Shown here piece by piece: positions 1 through 6,239 of a stretch of DNA of 26,139 bases. Positions within the stretch are counted from its first letter, which is position 1. Each line of letters starts with the position of its first letter. The DNA is taken from assembly GCA_023253795.1 (NCBI GenBank), contig JALRFG010000010.1, forward strand, positions 1 to 26,139, given 5' to 3'. The DNA comes from Methylocystis sp. (lineage in GTDB: Bacteria > Pseudomonadota > Alphaproteobacteria > Rhizobiales > Beijerinckiaceae). The notes below the pieces were generated by a model that searched no databases, was not told the DNA's origin, and worked only from the letters and a program-made list of their open reading frames with translations. Made by a program: the position numbers and the translations under genes.

Positions 1-1
1 C

Positions 2-700
2 AGCCATGAGAAAGACGTCGCCACCCCGCTGGCGCTCGACTCGGCCAAATATCTTTCCGATCCCCGGCAGGTTTCAGCGCTGGGGGCGGTGATCGAACGC
101 CAGCATGACGCCAAACTCTCGCTGGTCTTTGGCAAGAGCGCCTCCTATCGCGGCGTTCCGCTCGATCATGTCGCTTTTCCCGCCTATGGCGTGCCGGATT
201 ATACGCCGCTGCCGGGATCGGCGGCGCGCTCGATCGTTTACGCCATCGCGCGGCAGGAAAGCGCTTTCGACACCAGAGCGGTCTCCTCCGCCGGCGCGAT
301 GGGGCTGATGCAAATGATCGCCTCAACCGCCCGTCACACCGCTTTTCAGCACGGCGTCAGCTTCGATATTTCGCGCATGTTGAATGAGCCGTCGTTCAAC
401 GCCCAGCTCGGCGCCGCGCATCTTGGCACGCTGCTAGGTGAATATCGCGGCGCCTATCTTCTTTCCTTCGCCGCCTATAACGCTGGCGGCGGACGAGTGA
501 AGCAATGGATGGACGCCTATGGCGACCCGCGCAAACCCGGCGTTGATCCGGTCGATTGGGTGGAGCGCATTCCGATCGCCGAAACCCGCAATTATGTGCA
601 GCGGGTGATGGAAAATCTGATCGTCTACCGCTCCCAGTTCGGTGAAATCGACACGCGCTCGCCGCATCTGGAGCTGGCGCGCGCCGGCGACAATCCCTAA
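2..700 (+). CDS. slt: Soluble lytic murein transglycosylase, C-terminal part (5' end outside window)
   Basis: Cleaves the beta-1,4 bond between MurNAc and GlcNAc in periplasmic peptidoglycan, forming 1,6-anhydro-MurNAc. The frame is open from base 2, so the N-terminal superhelical part lies outside the window and about 232 residues are visible. The catalytic SLT domain is complete: the ARQESAFD segment near residue 85 carries the expected catalytic Glu, followed by the family motifs SSAGAMGLMQ, NAQLGAAHLG and SFAAYNAGGGRV, and near the end ETRNYVQRVMENL. An internal ATG at 89 exists but the upstream sequence stays in frame with Slt-like residues, so it is not the start. It converges on the acetate kinase gene with 7 bases between stop codons. 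Family assignment is secure; the exact paralogue is not. Confidence 0.93.
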   Translation, partial: SHEKDVATPLALDSAKYLSDPRQVSALGAVIERQHDAKLSLVFGKSASYRGVPLDHVAFPAYGVPDYTPLPGSAARSIVYAIARQESAFDTRAVSSAGAMGLMQMIASTARHTAFQHGVSFDISRMLNEPSFNAQLGAAHLGTLLGEYRGAYLLSFAAYNAGGGRVKQWMDAYGDPRKPGVDPVDWVERIPIAETRNYVQRVMENLIVYRSQFGEIDTRSPHLELARAGDNP

Positions 701-707
701 TCGCGCC

Positions 708-1901
708 CTAGTCGTGTTTTCCTTCGCGCATCGACGATGCGCCTAGAAGCGTGCGCATATGCAGCGCGATCATCGCTTCCTCATCGGTCTCCAGCGTTAA
801 AATCTGGACAGCGGAATCCTGCGATGAAATCGCTTGCGCGCCCTCCGCATTGGCAAGCCGGTCGAGCCGCAGCCCCATCCACGCCAGCCCCTCAACCACA
901 GCGGCGCGCACGCGCGATGAATGCTGACCGATGCCGCCGGTGAAAACGAGCAGATCCAGCCCCTGCAAGGTCGCCGCAAGCGCGGCGATCTCCATGCGGA
1001 TACGATGCGCAAAATAATCGATCGCTTCGGCGGCGGCGGGCGCCGACGAAGCTTCCAGCTGGCGCATGTCGGACGATACGCCGGACAATCCCAGAAGACC
1101 GGAATCATGATAGAGCAGCCGCGTGAGCTGCACGGTTGAGAGCTTGTCATGATCAAGCAGATAAAGCAGCAAGCCTGGATCAATCGCACCGCAACGCGTG
1201 CCCATTGGCAAGCCTTCAAGCGCCGAGAAACCCATGGTTGTCGAGACCGAACGCCCATCCCGCATGGCGCAGAGCGAAGCGCCGTTGCCGAGATGCGCGA
1301 CGATGATCCGTCGATCCGCCTGCGCCGGCGCGACAAGCTTCAGACGGCGCGCAATAAATTCATACGATAAACCATGAAAGCCAAAACGTCGCAGACCCCG
1401 TTCGTAACAAGTGCGCGGCAGCGCATAGGCGGCGTTGACGAAATCATGGCCGCGATGGAAGGCCGTATCAAAACAGCCGATCTGCGGGACGGACGGAAAA
1501 GCGCCCCAGGCGGCGACAACGCCGGCAAGATTATGCGGCTGGTGCAGCGGCGCCAGCGGAATGAATGACTGCAACTGATCGAGGATCGCCTGATTGATGA
1601 TGACGGGCGCGGCATAGGCGAGGCCGCCATGCACAATCCGATGACCAACAGCAAGAATACGCGCATTGACGCCGACGCGATCAAGCCAGTCGACAACGAC
1701 ACTCATCGCCCCGGCGTGATCGTCGATCACGACAGGGCCATCCTCCGTCGGACAGGCCGATCCTGAAACGCAAAATCGTGGCGATACGCCGATGCCGTCA
1801 ACCTGTCCGCGCGCCAAAGCCTCTGGCGTCGCATCATTCGCGAAGAGAGCGAATTTGATCGATGACGACCCTGCATTCAGGGTCAGGAGAAAATCGGACA
1901 T
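708..1901 (-). CDS. ackA: Acetate kinase
   Basis: Interconverts acetate plus ATP with acetyl phosphate plus ADP in the cytoplasm. Visible family signatures are LTLNAGSSSIKFALF at the N-terminus, GHRIVHGG, CFDTAFH, FHGLSYEFIA (usually HGxSH), AHLGNGASLCA, and FTGGIGQHSS near the C-terminus. I start at the ATG at 1901 (MSDFLLTLNAG), giving 397 residues, the usual family length. A GTG at 1958 would add 19 residues with no homology-like character, and it lies next to a TATATA element that fits a -10 box, which argues against it. No phosphotransacetylase or phosphoketolase partner is in the window, so the source of acetyl phosphate is not visible. Family identity is very clear; the start is moderately sure because the Shine-Dalgarno sequence is weak. 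Confidence 0.93.
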   Translation of the reverse strand: MSDFLLTLNAGSSSIKFALFANDATPEALARGQVDGIGVSPRFCVSGSACPTEDGPVVIDDHAGAMSVVVDWLDRVGVNARILAVGHRIVHGGLAYAAPVIINQAILDQLQSFIPLAPLHQPHNLAGVVAAWGAFPSVPQIGCFDTAFHRGHDFVNAAYALPRTCYERGLRRFGFHGLSYEFIARRLKLVAPAQADRRIIVAHLGNGASLCAMRDGRSVSTTMGFSALEGLPMGTRCGAIDPGLLLYLLDHDKLSTVQLTRLLYHDSGLLGLSGVSSDMRQLEASSAPAAAEAIDYFAHRIRMEIAALAATLQGLDLLVFTGGIGQHSSRVRAAVVEGLAWMGLRLDRLANAEGAQAISSQDSAVQILTLETDEEAMIALHMRTLLGASSMREGKHD

Positions 1902-1962
1902 TGGCGCCGGGGCTCGCGTGAACAAGGACACGAAACGCGCGAAAGCGTTCTTGTCCACGCTC

Positions 1963-1991
1963 TATATAGACGGCGCGCCGCATTTCGAGAA
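1963..1991 (-). promoter_or_regulatory. Possible ackA promoter
   Basis: On the minus strand a TATATA (1963-1968) lies 17 bases downstream of TTCTCG (1986-1991), a poor -35. The -10-like box sits about 60 bases before the ATG at 1901. Between them, 1926-1956 can form a two-part stem (GGACA/TGTCC around AACGC/GCGTT). Only the -10 and the spacing support it. Confidence 0.28.
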
Positions 1992-2086
1992 CTCACGGCC
2001 TTGAGCAAGTTTAACATGCGCCGAATGCGAAGCGCCGAGCTTTCGCCACGCGACTCTTGTGTTGGCCTGAACGCGATCAAAAAGGC

Positions 2087-2443
2087 CTATTCTGCCTCCA
2101 TCAGCGGAGCCGCCGAGGCCAGAAGTTTGAAGTAATGCGCATAAGTGTTCAGCAGCTTTTCAGTCGGCGCGACACGACGATTGCGCGCATCGACCGCATC
2201 CTGGTTCACAAGCACCCAGTTTTCCTGCTCCAGCCGTCGCAAATGGCGACGCAACTGCGGCTCGCTATATGGCAGCACGTTGTATAATTGTTTGAGCCCG
2301 AAGGAAGGTGCGCCATCATAATTCATAACGATGTGCAGGCTCAATTCATGCGCAATTGGCGATCCTTCTGTCGGGAGATTGGCGCGGCACCAATTATTCA
2401 AATTAATAATTGCACGCGCTTTTTGCTCGTATTGGCTCGCCAA
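2087..2443 (-). CDS. Small winged-helix (MarR-like) transcriptional regulator
   Basis: 118-residue protein that reads as a single winged-helix DNA-binding domain. The stretch LKQLYNVLPYSEPQLRRHLR is a plausible helix-turn-helix, followed by RLEQENWVLVNQDAVDARNR as wing, with N- and C-terminal helices that could dimerise. It resembles the layout of the LdtR-type regulator at 16305-16802 (VxAVQAL..., ...LxxxGF, then DRR) but is shorter. The start is TTG at 2443, chosen because a strong Shine-Dalgarno (GGAGGGGAGAG) sits just upstream and the next ATG is only at residue 40, inside the domain. The gene is visibly more AT-rich than its neighbours, and an inverted repeat lies in its first codons. 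Convergence or operon partners are lacking: ackA follows on the same strand after 185 bases. Target genes unknown. Confidence 0.75.
   Translation of the reverse strand: MASQYEQKARAIINLNNWCRANLPTEGSPIAHELSLHIVMNYDGAPSFGLKQLYNVLPYSEPQLRRHLRRLEQENWVLVNQDAVDARNRRVAPTEKLLNTYAHYFKLLASAAPLMEAE
2391..2412. repeat. Perfect AT-rich inverted repeat inside the regulator's 5' coding end
   Basis: CAATTATT (2391-2398) and AATAATTG (2405-2412) are perfect 8-base arms around a 6-base spacer. The dyad covers roughly codons 11-18 of the winged-helix gene. It could be an autoregulatory operator or an mRNA hairpin; nothing in the sequence decides which. Confidence 0.5.
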
Positions 2444-2568
2444 TTACTCTCTCCCCTCCGACCATGCGCCGGGCCGATCAACCCTGCGCGCCGCCACCAG
2501 GCCAGGACCCGCTATGCCTGCCAACACAGGGCGCGGCAGTAACCTCCCAATTTTAGTAGGATAATTTA

Positions 2569-2596
2569 ATTCCTATTTAAGGCGCTTAATAGGAAT
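2569..2596. promoter_or_regulatory. Long palindrome upstream of the winged-helix regulator (candidate operator)
   Basis: ATTCCTATT (2569-2577) and AATAGGAAT (2588-2596) are perfect arms, and the centre AAG-GCG-CTT continues the symmetry with one extra T on the left, giving 12 paired positions. TAGTAGGA at 2555-2562 is a further partial copy of the right arm. It lies about 125 bases upstream of the regulator start, in the AT-rich part of the gap, which fits an operator or promoter region. No binding protein can be assigned. Confidence 0.45.
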
Positions 2597-2727
2597 ATAT
2601 AGCCGTCAGCGGCGCGGTCTCCGCGACCATCGCGCGACGACGGCGCTGGTTAGCGGCCGGAGATGACGCGAAACATATTCCGGTGAGTTGGGACAACGCC
2701 CACTTTAATCACGGTCAATCATCATCA

Positions 2728-2759
2728 CCGTCTGAAGCGCATCACGCGCATCCAGACGG
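2728..2759 (-). terminator. Stem-loop downstream of the small membrane-protein gene
   Basis: CCGTCTG (2728-2734) pairs with CAGACGG (2753-2759), with an inner GCG/CGC pairing. It lies 31 bases past the stop of the minus-strand gene at 2791-2997. The minus-strand sequence after the stem has no T-run, so intrinsic termination is uncertain. Confidence 0.3.
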
Positions 2760-2790
2760 CATCGATTAATTTTACAATTGAACGGCGAGG

Positions 2791-2997
2791 CTATTTGCCG
2801 CCGGGGCGGGTGGCCTGAGTCGCCAATTTGGCGCACTCGGCCGGCGTGACCTTCTGCGCCTTGACGCATTCATTGTAGCGAACCGAGCGTTCTTTGCCGA
2901 GCCGGCTCTCGCCATTCACCATGAAGGCAAGGGCCGCAAAAATCCCGATGAGAGCGTAGACGCCCCAGCGTTTCCATTTCGGCGTTTCCGCGTTCAT
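2791..2997 (-). CDS. Small single-pass membrane protein of unknown function
   Basis: 68 residues. A short charged N-terminus (KWKR at 7-10) is followed by one hydrophobic segment (about residues 11-28, WGVYALIGIFAALAFMVNG), then a polar tail holding two cysteines at 44 and 55 (ECVKAQKVTPAEC). By the positive-inside rule the tail would be periplasmic, where the cysteines could form a disulfide. The ATG at 2997 is preceded by AGAGGTAGAG at a good distance. I do not recognise a family. It stands alone, with non-coding sequence on both sides. Confidence 0.6.
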   Translation of the reverse strand: MNAETPKWKRWGVYALIGIFAALAFMVNGESRLGKERSVRYNECVKAQKVTPAECAKLATQATRPGGK

Positions 2998-3344
2998 CCG
3001 CTCTACCTCTTTGATTTACCAAAAAATTATTGATCTACTCCACACAGTCGGCGCTTGGTTTGCCGTCCGCATTTTTAGAAAATAGGAAAGCTCCCGCTAT
3101 TTCAAGCGCCTCCCCCGGAAGTCGCCGCCAAAGTGGCGGCCGGCGATCAGAGACGATGCGCGCCGCCCCGGCCATCGCGCATCGCACAAAAGCCCATCCG
3201 TCCTGCGCACGCAGCGCTTGTGCGCCTTGACGCAAAAGCGCGATCGAACGATCGCAAGGCGAGCGACAATTGGACACATCGCCTCCTTACAGGGGCGGCG
3301 CCAGACTGCTGCGACATCAAAACAGATCGTGCGGAGATCATTGT
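2998..3344. other. Non-coding stretch before the HicA-like gene
   Basis: 347 bases between the divergent starts at 2997 and 3345. It contains a short stem-loop (GCCGCCA 3124-3130 with TGGCGGC 3134-3140) and a 16-base palindrome (3240-3255). Several overlapping ORFs of 60-126 codons cross it but lack ribosome binding sites and family features. The segment presumably carries divergent promoters; none is clear. Confidence 0.5.
3240..3255. repeat. 16-base palindrome GCGATCGAACGATCGC
   Basis: Perfect 7-base arms GCGATCG/CGATCGC around AA, about 90 bases upstream of the ATG at 3345. It could be an operator for that gene. GATC-rich palindromes can also arise by chance in GC-rich genomes. Confidence 0.35.
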
Positions 3345-3611
3345 ATGAATCACAAGCATCGCGTCGCCTTGCATGCTCTTTTCGCGCATCCGGTCAGCAA
3401 TAATATCGATCCCCGCATCATCAAATCGACTCTCGAAGAAATAGGCGCACATATTTCGCATGGCGGTCATGGCCAACTGATCGTGAAGCTGAACGGGCAC
3501 ACGCATGGCTTCCACGACAGTCATCATAATCTGTCGAAAGACGAGGTTTCTGCGATGCGCAAATTTCTGACGCAGGCCGGCGTCGATCCGGCGCGGGATT
3601 ACCCGCTTTAG
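3345..3611 (+). CDS. HicA-like small basic protein, no visible HicB partner
   Basis: 88 residues, His-rich. I start at the ATG at 3345, with GGAGA 8 bases upstream; an upstream in-frame start at 3270 would add unrelated residues. The pattern of a helix (RIIKSTLEEIGA), then HISHGGHGQLIVKLNGH with its G-G-H turn, a His-rich strand (HTHGFHDSHH), and a closing helix ending MRKFLTQAGVDPARDYPL matches a small conserved alphaproteobacterial family. It resembles the HicA mRNA-interferase fold, in which the catalytic His lies in a G-x-H turn. That resemblance is inference from pattern only. No HicB-like antitoxin ORF is adjacent on either side. It is convergent with the next gene (19-base gap). It could equally be a non-toxic dsRNA-binding-fold protein. 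Confidence 0.75.
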   Translation: MNHKHRVALHALFAHPVSNNIDPRIIKSTLEEIGAHISHGGHGQLIVKLNGHTHGFHDSHHNLSKDEVSAMRKFLTQAGVDPARDYPL

Positions 3612-3630
3612 CCTAGCGCCGCTGCGCCAT

Positions 3631-3942
3631 TCACGACTGAACCGGCTTTCCCTGCGCCTGAAGATAGGCGCCGATTCTGGATTCGAAATCCGGAAAATAC
3701 TGCGAGATCACATTAATATAGAAGCGAGCCAAAATGGCTTCCTTCGGTTCCCGTTCGAGCAGGAAGCGAAAGGCCGCGACGATGACCGCCTCCGCATCCG
3801 CCCCGCCACCCAGACGCGCCAAATCCGCGCGGCTCATTGTAAGCTGATGACGCGAAACGCCGCCCCCGTCGCGGATCGACACATCGAAGCGCAAGGGATC
3901 ATGATCAAAAAGCGGAATAATGCTGATTTGGGGCGCGCTCAC
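3631..3942 (-). CDS. Small conserved hypothetical protein, coupled to glutathione peroxidase
   Basis: 103 residues starting with GTG at 3942. The start overlaps the TGA of the upstream glutathione peroxidase gene (GTGA), so translation is probably coupled and both lie in one operon. The protein is acidic to neutral, with no signal peptide or membrane segment: an N-terminal beta-rich part (ISIIPLFDHDPLRFDVSIRD) and a C-terminal helical part (AAFRFLLEREPKEAILARFY, then VISQYFPDFESRI). I do not recognise the function. The coupling hints at a role together with peroxide detoxification, or simply shared expression. Confidence 0.75.
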   Translation of the reverse strand: MSAPQISIIPLFDHDPLRFDVSIRDGGGVSRHQLTMSRADLARLGGGADAEAVIVAAFRFLLEREPKEAILARFYINVISQYFPDFESRIGAYLQAQGKPVQS

Positions 3943-4418
3943 AGCAAGGCTTCGACATCTTTGCCGATCGCCTGTGGCGTATCGGTCGGCGCGTAACGCT
4001 TTACGACCCGCCCATCGCGGTCGATCAGGAATTTAGTGAAATTCCATTTGATCGCCTCCGACCCCAGAAGACCCGGCGCGGCATGTTTGAGCAGGCGATA
4101 GAGTGGATGCGTTTTATCGCCATTCACATCGACTTTGGCGAACATCGGGAAGCTGACGTCATAGGTGCTAGCGCAGAATTGAGCGATCTGCGCTTCCGTT
4201 CCCGGCTCCTGCGCGCCAAACTGATTGCAGGGAAATCCCAGAACGACAAAACCTCTCTCGGCATATTGACGATAGAGCGCCTCCAGCCCGGCATATTGCG
4301 GCGTAAAACCACAACGGCTCGCGACATTCACCACCAGCATCACCTTGCCGGCGTAATCACCCAGCGATTGCGACCCGCCATCGATGGTTGTTGCGACAAT
4401 ATCGTAAACGCCGGTCAT
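3939..4418 (-). CDS. Glutathione peroxidase family thiol peroxidase
   Basis: Reduces hydrogen or organic peroxides with glutathione or thioredoxin as electron donor. 159 residues from the ATG at 4418 (MTGVYDIVATT), the family length, with GGGGAT upstream; a longer frame to 4505 adds an Arg-rich tail that overlaps the response regulator gene and is unlikely. The conserved elements are NVASRCGFTPQY, with a peroxidatic Cys rather than selenocysteine, GFPCNQFGAQEPG with the active-site Gln, and WNFTKFLIDRDG with the active-site Trp. It follows the sigma-54 response regulator after 34 bases and overlaps the next small gene by 4 bases, so the three may be co-transcribed. No signal peptide, so cytoplasmic. 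Confidence 0.92.
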   Translation of the reverse strand: MTGVYDIVATTIDGGSQSLGDYAGKVMLVVNVASRCGFTPQYAGLEALYRQYAERGFVVLGFPCNQFGAQEPGTEAQIAQFCASTYDVSFPMFAKVDVNGDKTHPLYRLLKHAAPGLLGSEAIKWNFTKFLIDRDGRVVKRYAPTDTPQAIGKDVEALL

Positions 4419-4452
4419 TCGATCCCCGCTCTTGTCTTCGGCCTCGCGCCCA

Positions 4453-5943
4453 TCAGGCGACAAGACTGTCCGACGTCTCCGGCCATTCCGGTTCGTCGAA
4501 ACCATATTCCTTCATTTTGCGATAAAGCGTCGAGCGGCCAATACCAAGACGCCGCGCAATCTCGGACATTTGCCCGCGATAATGCGTGAGCGCGAAACGC
4601 AGCGCCTGCGCCTCGATCTCCTCCAGTTTGCGCATCTCGCCGTTATCGCCCAGCAGCGGCAGGACATTTGGATCGCGAATTTCAACCCGCACGATTTCGC
4701 TGGCGCGCGGCGCTTCAATCCGTGGCGCCGGCAGCGGCGGCACGCGCATATCATAACCGCCGACATGGGCGGCGATCTGCGGAAATTCCGTCACCGTCAG
4801 CTCGTCGCCCTCGGCCAGAACAACGGCGCGAAAAACTGCATTCTCGAGCTGTCGAACATTGCCCGGCCAGTCGTAACGCGCCAGAAGCGACAGCGCCTCT
4901 GCGGTCAGGCCGCGGATCGTCTTGCCTTCTTCGGCCGCTATCCGCACCGCGAAACGATGCGCCAGATCCGGGATGTCCTGCCGACGCGTCCGCAAGGGCG
5001 GCACGCTGATCGGAAACACATTGAGACGGTAGAAGAGATCTTCCCGGAATAGGCCCCGCTTGACGAGATCGATCAGGTTGCGATTGGTCGCCGAGATCAG
5101 GCGCACATCGACGCGCTGCGGACGCCGCGCGCCAACCGGATCGATTTCGCCTTCCTGCAAGGCGCGCAACAGCTTCACCTGAATATCGAGCGGCAATTCG
5201 CCGATCTCATCCAGAAACAGCGTGCCGCCATTGGCTTCGGCGAATTTGCCGATGTGTTTTTCGGTCGCGCCGGTGAAGGCGCCCTTCTCATGACCGAACA
5301 AAATCGATTCGACGAGATTGGCGGGCAACGCTCCGCAATTCACCGTGACGAAAGGCTTGCCGCGGCGATCCGAAGCGCCCTGAATGGCGCGTGCGATCAA
5401 TTCCTTGCCGACGCCGGATTCACCCTCGATCAACACCGGAATAGTCGATGTCGCGGCGCGTTCGCCAAGCCGCACGACACGCCCCATCGCCTCGCTGCGC
5501 GACACGAGATCCTTGAACGACAGAGCGCCCTGCGCGCGCCGGCTGATGCGCCGCATCTCCTCGGTCAGCGCGCCAACCGAGAGCGCATTCTTGATCGAGA
5601 TTTGCAGACGCTCGGCGCCGACCGGCTTCACGACAAAATCCTGCGCACCAGCGCGCATCGCCGAGATCACCGTCTCGATCGAGCCATGCGCGGTTTGCAC
5701 AATGGCCGGCGTGGTGATTTTCGCGTCGCGCATCCGCGTCAACACACCCATGCCATCAAGGTCGGGCATGACGAGATCGAGCAGCAGCAAAGACACCGGC
5801 GGCGCGCCGACTTGGCGCAAACGCGCCAGCGCCTGCTCTCCGCTTTCGACCGTCTCCACCTCATAGCCGAACCGCCGGATCATCGCCTCCAGCAGCCGTC
5901 TTTGAACAGGATCGTCATCTGCAACAAGAATAAGGGACGTCAT
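4453..5943 (-). CDS. NtrC-family sigma-54-dependent response regulator
   Basis: Three-domain activator of 496 residues. The receiver domain (1-120) carries the acidic pair D10/D11, the phosphoacceptor D56 in LLLLDLVMPDLDG, T84 and K106 in VVKPVG. The AAA+ domain carries Walker A GESGVGKE (about 174-181), the sigma-54 contact loop GAFTGA (221-226), Walker B GGTLFLDEIGE (239-249) and the segment RYDWPGNVRQLENAV. A Fis-type helix-turn-helix (IARRLGIGRSTLYRKMKEYG) lies near the C-terminus. All key residues are intact, so it should respond to phosphorylation and drive sigma-54 promoters. No histidine kinase is adjacent, so the signal is unknown. Glutathione peroxidase follows closely on the same strand. 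The ATG at 5943 begins directly with the receiver domain. Confidence 0.93.
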   Translation of the reverse strand: MTSLILVADDDPVQRRLLEAMIRRFGYEVETVESGEQALARLRQVGAPPVSLLLLDLVMPDLDGMGVLTRMRDAKITTPAIVQTAHGSIETVISAMRAGAQDFVVKPVGAERLQISIKNALSVGALTEEMRRISRRAQGALSFKDLVSRSEAMGRVVRLGERAATSTIPVLIEGESGVGKELIARAIQGASDRRGKPFVTVNCGALPANLVESILFGHEKGAFTGATEKHIGKFAEANGGTLFLDEIGELPLDIQVKLLRALQEGEIDPVGARRPQRVDVRLISATNRNLIDLVKRGLFREDLFYRLNVFPISVPPLRTRRQDIPDLAHRFAVRIAAEEGKTIRGLTAEALSLLARYDWPGNVRQLENAVFRAVVLAEGDELTVTEFPQIAAHVGGYDMRVPPLPAPRIEAPRASEIVRVEIRDPNVLPLLGDNGEMRKLEEIEAQALRFALTHYRGQMSEIARRLGIGRSTLYRKMKEYGFDEPEWPETSDSLVA

Positions 5944-6239
5944 CTGGCCTCTGCATCGCGCGCCGCAGGCGGGTGTCGAAAAGTGATTTGCCTAAGCCGT
6001 ATCATTTCGAAACAGGGTAAAGACCGGGTTAACACTGTCTGGAATTGGGACAAGTTTGAAGGAAACCCTACAAATTGTGACGCAACTTGCATTACAGTCA
6101 AGCTCAAGACGAATCGACGCCGCGATCAAGCCCCGAACGCCGACGGCGGCTTGATCCCTCCCGGAGACGGCCCATAATAACAATCAGCTAGCACCGCCAC
6201 TGGCGCGCCATTGCGTGCGTCGCCCCCGACCAAAACTGG
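5944..6239. other. Divergent intergenic region (response regulator / pepF)
   Basis: 296 bases between divergent starts, less GC-rich than the genes and so a likely promoter region. A weak TTGGGA/TACAAA pair with an 18-base gap points toward pepF. I see no RNA gene and no convincing ORF. Confidence 0.4.

Larger units (their letters stand above)
2444..2790. other. Non-coding stretch with dyads
   Basis: 347 bases between the regulator start (2443) and the stop of the small membrane protein (2791). It holds the regulator's Shine-Dalgarno (2448-2460), an AT-rich segment with a long imperfect palindrome (2569-2596), and a stem-loop (2728-2759). I see no convincing ORF and no tRNA-like T-loop or acceptor pairing. 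Confidence 0.6.

Noticed and set aside
708..1958. GTG start at 1958 for acetate kinase
   Set aside because: It adds 19 residues before the universal N-terminal strand and would place the start next to the likely -10 box.
3035..3277. 80-codon minus-strand ORF in the gap before the HicA-like gene
   Set aside because: No Shine-Dalgarno and no family features. A real small gene cannot be excluded, but I cannot support it.
3147..3527. 126-codon minus-strand ORF over the HicA-like gene
   Set aside because: It covers a plus-strand gene with good start signals and family-like sequence, and lacks its own ribosome site and features.
5254..6177. 307-codon plus-strand ORF opposite the response regulator
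   Set aside because: It overlaps the AAA+ and receiver coding region and has no motif of its own.
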